Shown here piece after piece: positions 27,021 to 35,204 of a stretch of 64,000 nucleotides of DNA. The position numbers and the translations under genes were made by a program. Below the pieces are notes generated by a model, which did not search any database, was not told the origin of the DNA, and saw only the letters and a list, made by a program, of their open reading frames with translations. Within the stretch, counting starts at the first letter, position 1; each line of letters starts with the position of its first letter. This DNA comes from Gallionellaceae bacterium (GTDB lineage Bacteria; Pseudomonadota; Gammaproteobacteria; Burkholderiales; Gallionellaceae), in contig JAUQWW010000009.1 of NCBI GenBank assembly GCA_030834965.1, positions 1-64,000 of the forward strand, given 5' to 3'.

Positions 27021-27794
27021 ATGAAACCGATACCCCCCGATTTGGGCTGGATGAACTTGCCCAACCTGCCGACTCCGGTCAAGGCGCTTTTTGCCGGATA
27101 CCTGCTCGCAATCGGGCTGGGTTTATGCATGGCCGGCATGCAAATCATGCTGACGCACGGCATGGCGGATGGCAAGCTGGGCCTCTCGCTGGAAGATATC
27201 GTGTACAGCTATTACGGCGACCGCAGCGGGAGTACGATCGAGGGCAAGCTCAACGGTTCGATGAAAGAAATGGGAACACCGGAAGCGCGTCTCGACATCA
27301 TTAAATGGGTGCGCAACGGAGCGCCCGAGGCGGAGTGGGAGCCGCGCATCAAAGAAGTTTTCAAACAAAACTGCGCGATGTGCCATGGCGCCATGCCCAA
27401 CATACCCGACTTCGCCAAATATGAAAACGTCAAGAAGTTGGCCAAAACAAGCGATGGCGCCAGCGTTTCTACGCTGACCCGCGTGTCGCATATTCACCTG
27501 TTCGGGATCAGCTTCATCTTCTTTTTCGTGGGTTTCATTTTCAGCTTTGCGGCGGGTGTGCCAAGATGGCTGAAGGTGCTCGCAATCGTCACCCCCTTTG
27601 GTTTCCTGATCCTGGACATTCTTTCATGGTGGGTCACGAAATGGGTTCCGGGTTTTGCATGGCTCATCATCATCGGCGGCTTTGGCTACAGTGTGGCATC
27701 GGGGGTCATGTGGGTAATCAGCATGTACCAGATGCTTATCCTGTCGCGCAACGGGAAAGTCTACGGCAATGCATGGGAAGCTGACCTGAAATAA
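27021..27794 (+). CDS. Integral membrane monoheme cytochrome c
   Basis: A 257-residue protein with an N-terminal transmembrane helix (about 22-45), a soluble periplasmic stretch carrying one heme motif CAMCH at 118-122, and three further membrane helices (about 160-182, 187-205, 212-238). There is no separate signal peptide. AGAGGAAAAC gives a normal ribosome binding site. Similar proteins exist in many proteobacteria and are often misannotated; I do not know a proven function. It is flanked on both sides by directly repeated IS630 3' ends, so it could have been brought in or could be lost by recombination. The protein itself looks intact. Confidence 0.75.
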   Translation: MKPIPPDLGWMNLPNLPTPVKALFAGYLLAIGLGLCMAGMQIMLTHGMADGKLGLSLEDIVYSYYGDRSGSTIEGKLNGSMKEMGTPEARLDIIKWVRNGAPEAEWEPRIKEVFKQNCAMCHGAMPNIPDFAKYENVKKLAKTSDGASVSTLTRVSHIHLFGISFIFFFVGFIFSFAAGVPRWLKVLAIVTPFGFLILDILSWWVTKWVPGFAWLIIIGGFGYSVASGVMWVISMYQMLILSRNGKVYGNAWEADLK

Positions 27795-27819
27795 ATATAG
27801 CGCTAAGAAGGATAGGAAT

Positions 27820-28308
27820 TTCAACCGCAACCGCCCGCCCGTTCCGGGAAAATACTCAGCCGTTGGGCGCGACTACGAATATATCCGCCGTGGAACTGTG
27901 TCGATACTGGCCGGGATCGATCTACATTCTGGCCACATCTTTGCTAATGTGGAAGACCGCCATCGCAGCGTGGAGTTCATCGCGTTGCTCAAGCGGCTCG
28001 ATGAACACTACCCGCCAGAGGCTATCATCCGCGTGGTGTTGGACAATCATTCGGCGCACATCTCGAAAGAGACCATGGCCTATCTTGCAACTCGACCGGG
28101 ACGCTTCGAATATGTTCATACGCCCAAACATGGTTCTTGGCTCAACCTGATCGAGTGCGCCTTCTCAAAGATGGCCAGAACCTTTCTGCGCCACATCCGG
28201 GTAGGCTCCATTGATGAACTGAAGACACGAATCCTGAAGGGTATCGACGAGATCAACGCCTCACCCGTCGTGTACCGCTGGAATAAGTTCGACATCGGTG
28301 TGGCTTAA
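27820..28308 (+). pseudogene. IS630-family transposase, 5'-truncated
   Basis: A frame without its own start codes NRNRPPVPGKYSAVGRDYEY, RRGTVSILAGIDLHSGHIFA and EDRHRSVEFIALLKRLDEHY, then VVLDNHSAHISKETMAYLA and HTPKHGSWLNLIECAFSKM, ending KFDIGVA. These are the second and third catalytic regions of a DDE transposase of the IS630 family; the first third of the protein is missing. The 3' end (28341) lies inside an IS91-family transposase gene, so the element inserted there, at a TA as expected for IS630. Confidence 0.85.
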
Positions 28309-28341
28309 TGTGTAATTGTTTTTAATGGAACGATCTACTAG
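27996..28341 (+). repeat. Direct repeat, copy 2 (IS630 3' part)
   Basis: Second copy of the repeat at 26648-26992, in the same orientation. Recombination between the copies would delete about 1.35 kb, including the membrane cytochrome gene. Confidence 0.9.
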
Positions 28342-28706
28342 TTGTTCCATCAGATGTTCGGCATCCAGTTGTTGCAGATGTTCCAGTGCGAAGGGTGGGC
28401 GGGCGCAATAGCGCAGCAGGCGCTCTAGCCCCGGTCGGTCGCTGCCCTCGATACACACAGAGGCATCCACTGAAAAACCGCCGCCGTGTACCCAGCTTCC
28501 CATCTCCTCGCCATTGCTCTTTCCGATCAGGCCGCGACGGACGAAGGCGCTGACAATGCGCCGCCGCACCATGGCTTGCACACATCGGCAAGCACTGCCG
28601 CATCAAGCCCGGATGCCGCATGAAAAACCGCACCTGTCGCTTAGTTGGCTGCAGGCTCGAATACCCCATCGATGATGCAGCAATGGAAGTGGACGTGTTT
28701 GTTGTA
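28342..28706 (-). pseudogene. IS91-family (Y2) transposase fragment
   Basis: Read on the minus strand, HVHFHCCIIDGVFEPA is followed by a [19 protein letters not shown], and after a frameshift [34 protein letters not shown] and [20 protein letters not shown]. These are unmistakable parts of IS91/IS801-type transposases; the HVHFHCC segment is near the rolling-circle metal site. Both ends are missing: the left end is cut by the IS630 remnant, and the right end stops just before hemG. Confidence 0.85.
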
Positions 28707-28712
28707 CCTTCT

Positions 28713-29237
28713 CTACATTCTGCCAACTTGTCTCCCAAAATCCTCGACCTGTTTCCAATCGGTGAATTCATAGACGTTTCTCGTATCCGTCGGCCCTTTG
28801 GTCATCCACATGATCAATCGAATCATCATGCGATCGAAGAATTGATAGCTGGGATAGTTGAGCTTGCCTGCGAAGACTGCCAGATGTTTCGGCTTCCACA
28901 CGATCTGCTTCAAGAATTTCTGCAAGTAGGGATTAGTTTCCGGCGTGGTCTTTTCCGGTTTGCGCGCAACGACGTTCACTGAAAAGAATGCGTTGGCTTT
29001 GCTGTCCAGAATCTGGGCGTTCTGATTGACGAACTTTATGACCCGAGGATTGTGTTTGCCATAGCGGATGCTGGCACCGATCACAATCGTGTCGAATGCT
29101 AACAAGTCATTTGCTGTGCACTCCACAAGCGGCAAAAGCGTGACCCGATGAGGCGACTCGATCACGGCTTGCATCCGCAGACATATCTCTTTTGTATGTC
29201 CGTCGGTCGTTGAATAAGCGATAAGTATGTTTGCCAT
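28713..29237 (-). CDS. hemG: HemG-type protoporphyrinogen oxidase (flavodoxin-like)
   Basis: A 174-residue flavodoxin-fold protein. The FMN phosphate loop is YSTTDGHTKEI near the N-terminus, IVIGASIRYGKHNP forms the second FMN loop, and a middle insert with KPEKTTPETNPYLQKFL is the long-chain insert that marks HemG rather than plain flavodoxins. It oxidises protoporphyrinogen IX to protoporphyrin IX, passing electrons to quinone, and so supports heme supply for the many cytochromes here. The ATG at 29237 is chosen from homology; upstream frame is not protein-like. It sits between mobile-element debris on both sides but appears intact. Confidence 0.85.
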   Translation of the reverse strand: MANILIAYSTTDGHTKEICLRMQAVIESPHRVTLLPLVECTANDLLAFDTIVIGASIRYGKHNPRVIKFVNQNAQILDSKANAFFSVNVVARKPEKTTPETNPYLQKFLKQIVWKPKHLAVFAGKLNYPSYQFFDRMMIRLIMWMTKGPTDTRNVYEFTDWKQVEDFGRQVGRM

Positions 29238-29279
29238 TGTTTGAACACTGAGTGAATCGAAGAGCATCCAATCCACGGC

Positions 29280-29530
29280 AAAACAACAAACCCGTGATTC
29301 CCGGCAGGCTGCTGAAATATACGAAGACTGGTGAATTCGTCGCCGCTTTGACCCCTCCCGCCGGGCTGGTCGAGTTTCACCCCCGTGGCGTTGTGTTCGG
29401 GCCTGGCGACCTGCTCTATGTATCAAACGTCCCCAACCTGCCGGCCCCCGATGGCACAGGACTCGGAGGGCATGTCTTGCGGTTTACCAAGGAAGGGGCG
29501 TTCTTCGACGTGTTCATCAGCAGCACCGGT
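29280..29530 (+). pseudogene. Fragment of an NHL/SMP-30-type beta-propeller protein
   Basis: The frame codes GRLLKYTKTGEFVAALTPPA, FHPRGVVFGPGDLLYVSN, and GLGGHVLRFTKEGAFFDVFI with no start and no proper end. The pattern of G-x-L/V-L-x-F/Y-x-x-x-G and FGPDG-like turns is that of propeller blades. It lies directly against the broken unknown gene at 29.54 kb, whose 3' part it replaces, so it is probably transposed or rearranged DNA. It is too short to fold alone. Confidence 0.55.
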
Positions 29531-29539
29531 GGTGCAGCG

Positions 29540-29661
29540 GTATCCAGTTGCAACTCACTATCCGCCAATTGCAGAGGCACAGTTTTGCCGTAACGCCTGG
29601 ACAGCAGGCTTGCAACGAGCGCCTGATCTGTGTCGGTAAAATCGGGGATGGAACTGTTCAT
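29540..29661 (-). pseudogene. 5' fragment of unknown gene, paralogue of 18.1-18.5 kb
   Basis: The ATG at 29661 nearly touches the rhodanese stop, which suggests an original rhodanese-unknown operon. It codes MNSSIPDFTDTDQALVASLL, SRRYGKTVPLQLADSELQLD, then becomes the antisense of the propeller fragment. The RYGKTVPLQLADSELQLD part matches the broken copy at 18.1 kb (RYSKSVAVQLADSELQLD). The rest, including the cysteine-bearing YWCER, FVVCK and YRCQF segments, is missing here. Function unknown. Confidence 0.6.
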
Positions 29662-29662
29662 A

Positions 29663-30049
29663 TCAGGTTTGCGCCCAAGGCAGGCCTTCGAAGCGCCAGC
29701 CGTTGTGCGAGTTGCGGTGGTGATGTTCGTCCAGGTCGCCTTCGAAGCCGTGCAGCACGTTATAGACTTCCTGCAGCCCGGCTTTTTCCAGCACCATTCC
29801 GGCATCCACCGAGCGGCGGCCGGAGCGGCAGATCAGCACGACCGGCCGGTTGACGCTGGCGGCTTTTTTCACGTGGTTCACAAAGTTGGGATCCACATCC
29901 CAGTTCGGACCATCAACCCAGGGGATCAGCATCGAACCTTCGGGGTGGCCGACAAACATGTATTCCATTTCGCTGCGCACATCGATGAAGACCGCCTCGG
30001 GATTGGCTTGAAGAAATTCGTAAGCTTGTTTGGGAGTGAGGTGTTGCAT
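29663..30049 (-). CDS. Rhodanese-domain sulfurtransferase
   Basis: A 128-residue single-domain rhodanese. The active-site loop is CRSGRRS with the persulfide-forming Cys at about residue 95, preceded by RPVVLI, and VFIDVRSEMEYMFVGHPEGS is the N-terminal rhodanese motif. Such proteins move sulfane sulfur between thiol acceptors and often work with TusA and DsrE-type proteins. There is no signal peptide, so it is cytoplasmic. It follows hdrB by 48 bp and is likely the last intact gene of the phosphodiesterase-qmoAB-hdrCB operon. Confidence 0.92.
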   Translation of the reverse strand: MQHLTPKQAYEFLQANPEAVFIDVRSEMEYMFVGHPEGSMLIPWVDGPNWDVDPNFVNHVKKAASVNRPVVLICRSGRRSVDAGMVLEKAGLQEVYNVLHGFEGDLDEHHHRNSHNGWRFEGLPWAQT

Positions 30050-30097
30050 GTCATTGTTCCGTTAACAGACGCCGCATCGTTCTTGTGTGCGCAGAAG

Positions 30098-31015
30098 TCA
30101 TTTCTTTGCCGGTGCAGGCTTGTCTGCAATTTCCTGCAATTTCGTCGGTTGGATGATGTGTCCATCCAGCCCGGCTTCCTTGGTGCTGCCGCCATAGGCG
30201 ACCGTCATCAGCTGGCTGTAATAAGTAACCGGCATGGCCAGTTTGGTGCCGTATTTTTTGTTGATTTCAGATTGATAGACTTCAACGTTTGCCTGGCATA
30301 GCGGGCAAGGCGTGACGATCATGTCTGCTTTCTGGTCATAGGCCGATTCGACGATGTCCTTGATCTGCTTCTGGCTCTTTTCAGTTTCGGAGAAAGCCAG
30401 CGCGCCTCCACAGCAGGTCACTTTCTGTTCGTATTGGGTGGCTGCCTCGCCGCCGACCGTTTCCACCAGCTTGTCGAGATACAGCGGGTTCTCGAATGAT
30501 TCGCCAGCAATGCCGAAGGGGCGATTGGTCTGGCACCCGACATAGCCCGCAAACTTGATGCCTTCCAATGGTTTTACGACGGGCTTGCCCAGCTCTGCAT
30601 AGCCGAAATCTTCGATCAGTACTTCGACCATGTGGCGCACGGGTGTCTTGCCCTGATATTGCAAGCCTGCTTCCTTGAGCGCCTCGTTGGCGTCGGCCCG
30701 CAACTGTGCATTGGTATCAAGCTTTTCTTTCGATTCACGCGCACCCAGCCAGCAGGCGGCGCAGGTGGCCACCATGTCCTGACCCGGCAGGTGTGTCTCG
30801 GAGAGGGCAAAGTTGCGCGCATTCAACACCAGCCGGGACAGTTCGCTGCCGCCTGCGTAGCTGATGGAAGCGCCGCAGCAGTTCCAGTCAGGAATCGGGG
30901 TCAGCTTGATGTCCAGCGTCTTGCACATGGAGCTGGTCGACACCAGATAGTTGGCGGCGGAAGCCTTCAACTGCGAGGAGCAGCCGGGGTAAAAAGCATA
31001 TTCTTTCTTGGCCAT
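30098..31015 (-). CDS. hdrB: HdrB-like subunit of the Qmo/Hdr complex
   Basis: A 305-residue protein with two CCG domains: the first runs from FYPGC to DWNCCGAS and CAACW, the second from VGCQTNRP to TCCGGALAF and CPLC. In HdrB of heterodisulfide reductase these cysteines bind unusual [4Fe-4S] clusters that cleave or form disulfides. It follows hdrC by 14 bp. In combination with QmoA and QmoB it stands where QmoC normally occurs, an arrangement known from Gram-positive sulfate reducers. The C-terminal tail (KPAPAKK) is low complexity. In this oxidative setting it probably helps take electrons from APS reductase. Confidence 0.9.
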   Translation of the reverse strand: MAKKEYAFYPGCSSQLKASAANYLVSTSSMCKTLDIKLTPIPDWNCCGASISYAGGSELSRLVLNARNFALSETHLPGQDMVATCAACWLGARESKEKLDTNAQLRADANEALKEAGLQYQGKTPVRHMVEVLIEDFGYAELGKPVVKPLEGIKFAGYVGCQTNRPFGIAGESFENPLYLDKLVETVGGEAATQYEQKVTCCGGALAFSETEKSQKQIKDIVESAYDQKADMIVTPCPLCQANVEVYQSEINKKYGTKLAMPVTYYSQLMTVAYGGSTKEAGLDGHIIQPTKLQEIADKPAPAKK

Positions 31016-31029
31016 GATCAGGAGTCTCC

Positions 31030-31653
31030 TCAGTGGGTCGAGTGCTTGCGCCGCGCTTCGATTTCGGCCGCCTTTTTCAGCATGGCCTGGATGCCTTGCT
31101 GGTCCTTGCAGCTGTGGCCTTTGAACAGTTCGAACGGGTTCAGGCGTCCGGCTTTCAGCAGGCCCAGGCCGATATTGCGCATCGCCCACCCTTTCTTGAT
31201 GCCTGCCATCAGGCCATCGTTGAAATACAGGCCCAGGGTCAGGCGCAGCTCGTTGACGCGGCCGGTACGCGTGCAGTTCTTCCAGAACTGGAGCGAGAAG
31301 TCGCGCGTCGGCTGGATCTTTGGCGCCATGCCGAGCTTGTTGGCGTACGATGCAAGGCCGTGCATGATCCCGGTGATCGGGAGCTTGCGCGGACAGCGCA
31401 CCACGCAGTTGTAGCAGGAGGTGCACATCCACATCGAATCCGAACTGAGCACTGCCTCGCGCTTGCCCGCGCGTATCATCATGAACAGTTCCTGCGGGGG
31501 ATGCGCCCAGTGTGCGCCCAGCGGGCAGGAGCCGGAGCACACGCCGCACTGCATGCACATCTTGACCCATTCGCCTTCTTCCACATTCTCCTCGACTTCC
31601 CTGAGGAAATTGTTGTGGTATTTTTCGGTGGTGCTTGTATTGAGTTCGCTCAT
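31030..31653 (-). CDS. hdrC: HdrC-like iron-sulfur subunit
   Basis: A 207-residue protein with two [4Fe-4S] ferredoxin motifs, CMQCGVCSGSC followed by CP, and CTSCYNCVVRC with CP, as in HdrC and the N-terminal part of QmoC. No membrane helices follow, unlike QmoC, so the gene is a soluble HdrC. The start at 31653 has GAGG five bases upstream and lies seven bases past the qmoB stop. It should link QmoB clusters to HdrB. Confidence 0.9.
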   Translation of the reverse strand: MSELNTSTTEKYHNNFLREVEENVEEGEWVKMCMQCGVCSGSCPLGAHWAHPPQELFMMIRAGKREAVLSSDSMWMCTSCYNCVVRCPRKLPITGIMHGLASYANKLGMAPKIQPTRDFSLQFWKNCTRTGRVNELRLTLGLYFNDGLMAGIKKGWAMRNIGLGLLKAGRLNPFELFKGHSCKDQQGIQAMLKKAAEIEARRKHSTH

Positions 31654-31660
31654 GTCGGCC

Positions 31661-33877
31661 TCACGCAAAACCTTTCATCGGGCTCATGCCAATTTCCTGG
31701 ATCTTGGCGACGTAGTCGTTGATAAGCTGCGGCACCCGCGCGATGTCGGTGATGGCGACCTCGAAGGATGCCACGCGCTCGGTTTCGAGGCCGAGCTGCT
31801 TCAGCGTATCGTCGATCTTGCTCATGCGGTAATTGGCGAGCTCAGAGCCTTTTACAAAGTGGCACTGGTAATCTTCGCCGTGTTTGCAACCCATCATCAT
31901 CACGCCATCCCAGCCGCCGTTCAGCGCGTCGGTGATCCACACCGTATTGACTGAGCCCAGGCAGCGCACCGGGATGATGCGTACAAACGCGCTGTAGACA
32001 TTGCGTTGCATGCCGGCCATGTCGATCGCCGGGTAGGCATCGTTCTCGCAGGCCAGCACCAGGATGCGCGGCTTTTCGGAGAACTCGTCCGGCATGTCAA
32101 CCGCCTTGATCTGGCTGCCGACAGAATCCGGCGAATAATTCTCGAACGAAATCACACGCACCGGGCAGGCGCCCATGCACGTGCCGCAGCGGCGGCAGCG
32201 CGATTCGTTGAATACCGGATAGCGTTTTTCGTCCTCGTCGATGGCGCCGAACGGGCATTCCACAGTGCAGCGCTTGCATTGGGTGCAACCCTCAAGACGT
32301 ACGATCGGAAACGACAGGTCGCCCGAGCGCGGGTGGGCGGCGCGGCCGAGAGAGGCGTTCTCCACTGCCTGGATGGCCTTCATCGCAGCGCCGGTGGCAT
32401 CTTCCATCGCCTGTGCGATGTCCATGGGGCGACGCACCGGGCCCGCTGCATAGATGCCAGTACGACGCGTCTCGTAAGGAAAGCAGATGAAATGGGAGTC
32501 GGTCAATCCGTGCTTCAGTTGCGGCAAATCCTTGCCCTGACGGTAGGTGAGATTCAGGATGGAAATCGGCTTGGTTTCTCCCTGCGCGGCTTCGGCCAGC
32601 TCGATGTTTACGCCGGAATTCGGAATCTGGCCGGTGGCGAGCACAACCAGGTCGGCCTGGATGCTGCTGTCCTCATTGAGGATCAGGTCTTTGAATTTTA
32701 TGTCGCAGGAATTGCCGCTGGTCACGACTTCCGAGGCCTTGCCCTTGGTGAAGGTCACTCCCTTGTTCTGGGCGCTGCGGTAGAAGTCTTCGCCCATGCC
32801 CGGCGTGCGCAGGTCGGTGTACATTACTACTGTATCGATGCCGGGGTTGGCATCCTTGAAATACATGGCTTGCTTGATGCTGGTATTGCAGCAGTGGCCG
32901 GAGCAATAGGGCAGGTGCTTGCCGGATTCGTCGCGCTGGCCGGCACACTGGATGAATGCCACGCTTTTGATTTCACCGCCATCGGAAGGCCGGCGTAATG
33001 CGCCACCCTGTCCGCCAGCTGCGACGAGCATACGCTCCAGTCCTGCCTGATCCACCACATTCTGGATCTTGCCGCCGCCCAGCTCGGGGAGCTTGTTGAT
33101 GTCGTAACTGGTGAAGCCGCTCGCCTGCACAATGGCGCCCACCTCCTCGGTGGTTGTGGCACCGCTCTCGGTGGCGATCTGCACCTGGAAGCGGCCCGGT
33201 GCGCCATCGGTCTGCGCAATGGTCGAGTTCAGGTACACCTTGATGCGCGAATGCTGGGTTACTTTGGCAATCAGTTCGGAGATGCCGGTGTCGACCGGAT
33301 CGGTGTAGGGCGATTTTGACGGCACGCGTTTCCATAGTTGACGCGCCCATCCACCCAGCTCGCCCTGTTTTTCTACGACGAGTACCTCATATCCGGCTTC
33401 CGCACTTTCCAGTGCGGCAGTAAGGCCGGAAACGCCGCCGCCGACCACGAGGATGCGCTTGTTTTGCGCCTTGTTCGGCGTGCCTTCCGGAAGCTTCATT
33501 TTCTTCACTTCGGCGCAGCCCATACGCACGTAATCGTCCGCCATGTCCTGTGTGACTTCCACCGCGGCCTCGATTTCCGGCTGGCTCCAGAGCACGCCTT
33601 CACGGATGTTTGCCCGTGCCATCGACACGGTCGGGAAATTGAACGCTTCGGTCTTGGCGCGGCGCGAACAGGCGGCAATCATGATATGGGTGACGGCTTC
33701 TTTCTCGATGTCGTCGCGTATCATCTGCACGCCTTCCGCGTTGCACAGGAAGGCATGCTCGCGCACGATTTGCATTTTCCCTTCCTTCTGCGCGATCTGC
33801 ACCATCTGTTTGGTATTCAGCCGGTCGCTGATGCCGCAACCCTGGCAGATGTAGGCCGCTGTTTTCATTTCGCTCAT
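31661..33877 (-). CDS. qmoB: QmoB, HdrA-like flavoprotein with ferredoxin and MvhD domains
   Basis: A 738-residue protein. It opens with YICQGCGISD, has a FAD motif ILVVGGGVSGLTAALESAEAG at about 150, two [4Fe-4S] motifs (CTQCKRCTVEC and CRRCGTCMGAC) near 565-610, and a C-terminal MvhD-like domain with IPVRCLGSVNT and MMMGCKHGEDYQCHF. This is the full QmoB layout. It overlaps the qmoA stop as ATGA. QmoB takes part in electron transfer between APS reductase and the quinone pool and could allow electron bifurcation or confurcation. The complex would be cytoplasmic unless an unlinked anchor exists. Confidence 0.93.
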   Translation of the reverse strand: MSEMKTAAYICQGCGISDRLNTKQMVQIAQKEGKMQIVREHAFLCNAEGVQMIRDDIEKEAVTHIMIAACSRRAKTEAFNFPTVSMARANIREGVLWSQPEIEAAVEVTQDMADDYVRMGCAEVKKMKLPEGTPNKAQNKRILVVGGGVSGLTAALESAEAGYEVLVVEKQGELGGWARQLWKRVPSKSPYTDPVDTGISELIAKVTQHSRIKVYLNSTIAQTDGAPGRFQVQIATESGATTTEEVGAIVQASGFTSYDINKLPELGGGKIQNVVDQAGLERMLVAAGGQGGALRRPSDGGEIKSVAFIQCAGQRDESGKHLPYCSGHCCNTSIKQAMYFKDANPGIDTVVMYTDLRTPGMGEDFYRSAQNKGVTFTKGKASEVVTSGNSCDIKFKDLILNEDSSIQADLVVLATGQIPNSGVNIELAEAAQGETKPISILNLTYRQGKDLPQLKHGLTDSHFICFPYETRRTGIYAAGPVRRPMDIAQAMEDATGAAMKAIQAVENASLGRAAHPRSGDLSFPIVRLEGCTQCKRCTVECPFGAIDEDEKRYPVFNESRCRRCGTCMGACPVRVISFENYSPDSVGSQIKAVDMPDEFSEKPRILVLACENDAYPAIDMAGMQRNVYSAFVRIIPVRCLGSVNTVWITDALNGGWDGVMMMGCKHGEDYQCHFVKGSELANYRMSKIDDTLKQLGLETERVASFEVAITDIARVPQLINDYVAKIQEIGMSPMKGFA

Positions 33878-35160
33878 GATGCCTCCGTGCTGGCCGATTT
33901 GTTGACAACCTGAATCGCGCGCAGTGCCGCCGCCGTCGCATGCTGCACCGAGCGATTGACATCGAGCGGGCCTGAGGCGCACCCTGCCCCGAAGATGCTA
34001 CCGCCGGGTGCAGACTCGAGGAATCCGCTGGAGTCCGCAATGATCTCGGCGGGAATGTCCACGCCCTTCACGGCAGGCTCCATGCCGATCGCGAGCACGA
34101 CCAGGTCGTGAACGTTTGCATAGCGGTGGTAGCCTTCTGTGTCGACGCCATGCAGCGTCAGATCGCCGCTGTTGCCATCCTGTGCGATGCGCGCCACCTT
34201 GGATTTGACAAAGCTGACGGTTGGATCGTTCTGGACCTTGAGATAGAAATCCTCGAAGCGGTCAATTGCGCGGATGTCGATGTAATAGATGGTGGATTTG
34301 CCGTCTGCGCCGTAAGCTTCGCGTACATATTGCGTCTGTTTGAGCGAGGCCATGCAGCAGATGCGCGAGCAGTGGCGCAGGTGGTTTTCGTCACGCGAGC
34401 CGGCACATTGTATAAAGGCGATATTTTTTGCTTCCTTGCCATCGGATGGGCGCAGGAGTTTCCCTCCGGTCGGGCCGTGCAGATCGGCCATGCGCTCGAA
34501 TTCCAGGCTGGTGATGACGTTGGGGTAGCGGTCGTAGCCATAGGGCTGGATCTTGGCTGCGTCATAAGGCTTCCATCCGGTTGCCCAGATTACCGCGCCA
34601 ACAGTCAGTTCGACCGCTTCCCGCTGCATGTTGAGGTCGATGGCGTCATATTTGCACGCAGCGCGAGCCGCATCGGCGTCAGCCGTGCCGATGGCGGAAG
34701 GGTCAAGCACGTAGCGCAGCGGATAGGCCATCTTGTGCGGCAGATAAGCCACCTTCATCTGGTTGAGGCCGTAGTTGTACGGATTGGGAATTTCCTTTGT
34801 CACGGCCTTGGCGCATTCGCCGCAGGCTGTGCAGTTTTCATTGATATAGCGCGGTGCGACGTTGAGGGTCACCGCATAGTTGCCGCGTGTACCGGAGATT
34901 TTCGATACTTCGGCCAGCGTCAGCACGCGCACATTGCGGTTGCCCTTGAGGCGGCGCAGGTTGATTTCGAGGCCGCAGATGGGATGGCACAGCTTGGGAA
35001 AGTAGCGGTACATCAGAGCGGTGCGCCCGCCCAGGGTCGGGCTTTTTTCCACCAGAATGACCTGCTTGCCGCATTCGGCGGCTTCCAGTGCGGCAGTCAT
35101 TCCGCTGATGCCGCCTCCCACAACCAGAATGGTCTGGCTCGTTGCGATTGGAGTTGCCAC
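33874..35160 (-). CDS. qmoA: QmoA, HdrA-like flavoprotein
   Basis: A 428-residue FAD protein of the HdrA family with TILVVGGGISGMTAALEAAE at the N-terminus. The segments YRYFPKLCHPICGLE and NENCTACGECAKAV include conserved cysteines, and CAGSRDENHLRHCSRICC carries the HdrA-type cysteine set that binds a [4Fe-4S] cluster. Length and order match QmoA. It begins 44 bp after the phosphodiesterase gene and overlaps qmoB, so the operon is phosphodiesterase-qmoA-qmoB-hdrC-hdrB-rhodanese. It serves as redox partner of AprBA, encoded about 17 kb away. Confidence 0.93.
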   Translation of the reverse strand: MATPIATSQTILVVGGGISGMTAALEAAECGKQVILVEKSPTLGGRTALMYRYFPKLCHPICGLEINLRRLKGNRNVRVLTLAEVSKISGTRGNYAVTLNVAPRYINENCTACGECAKAVTKEIPNPYNYGLNQMKVAYLPHKMAYPLRYVLDPSAIGTADADAARAACKYDAIDLNMQREAVELTVGAVIWATGWKPYDAAKIQPYGYDRYPNVITSLEFERMADLHGPTGGKLLRPSDGKEAKNIAFIQCAGSRDENHLRHCSRICCMASLKQTQYVREAYGADGKSTIYYIDIRAIDRFEDFYLKVQNDPTVSFVKSKVARIAQDGNSGDLTLHGVDTEGYHRYANVHDLVVLAIGMEPAVKGVDIPAEIIADSSGFLESAPGGSIFGAGCASGPLDVNRSVQHATAAALRAIQVVNKSASTEAS

Positions 35161-35204
35161 GGCTGTCCTCCGCTAAGTATCGTTCACCATTGAAAACGCC
35201 AGAC

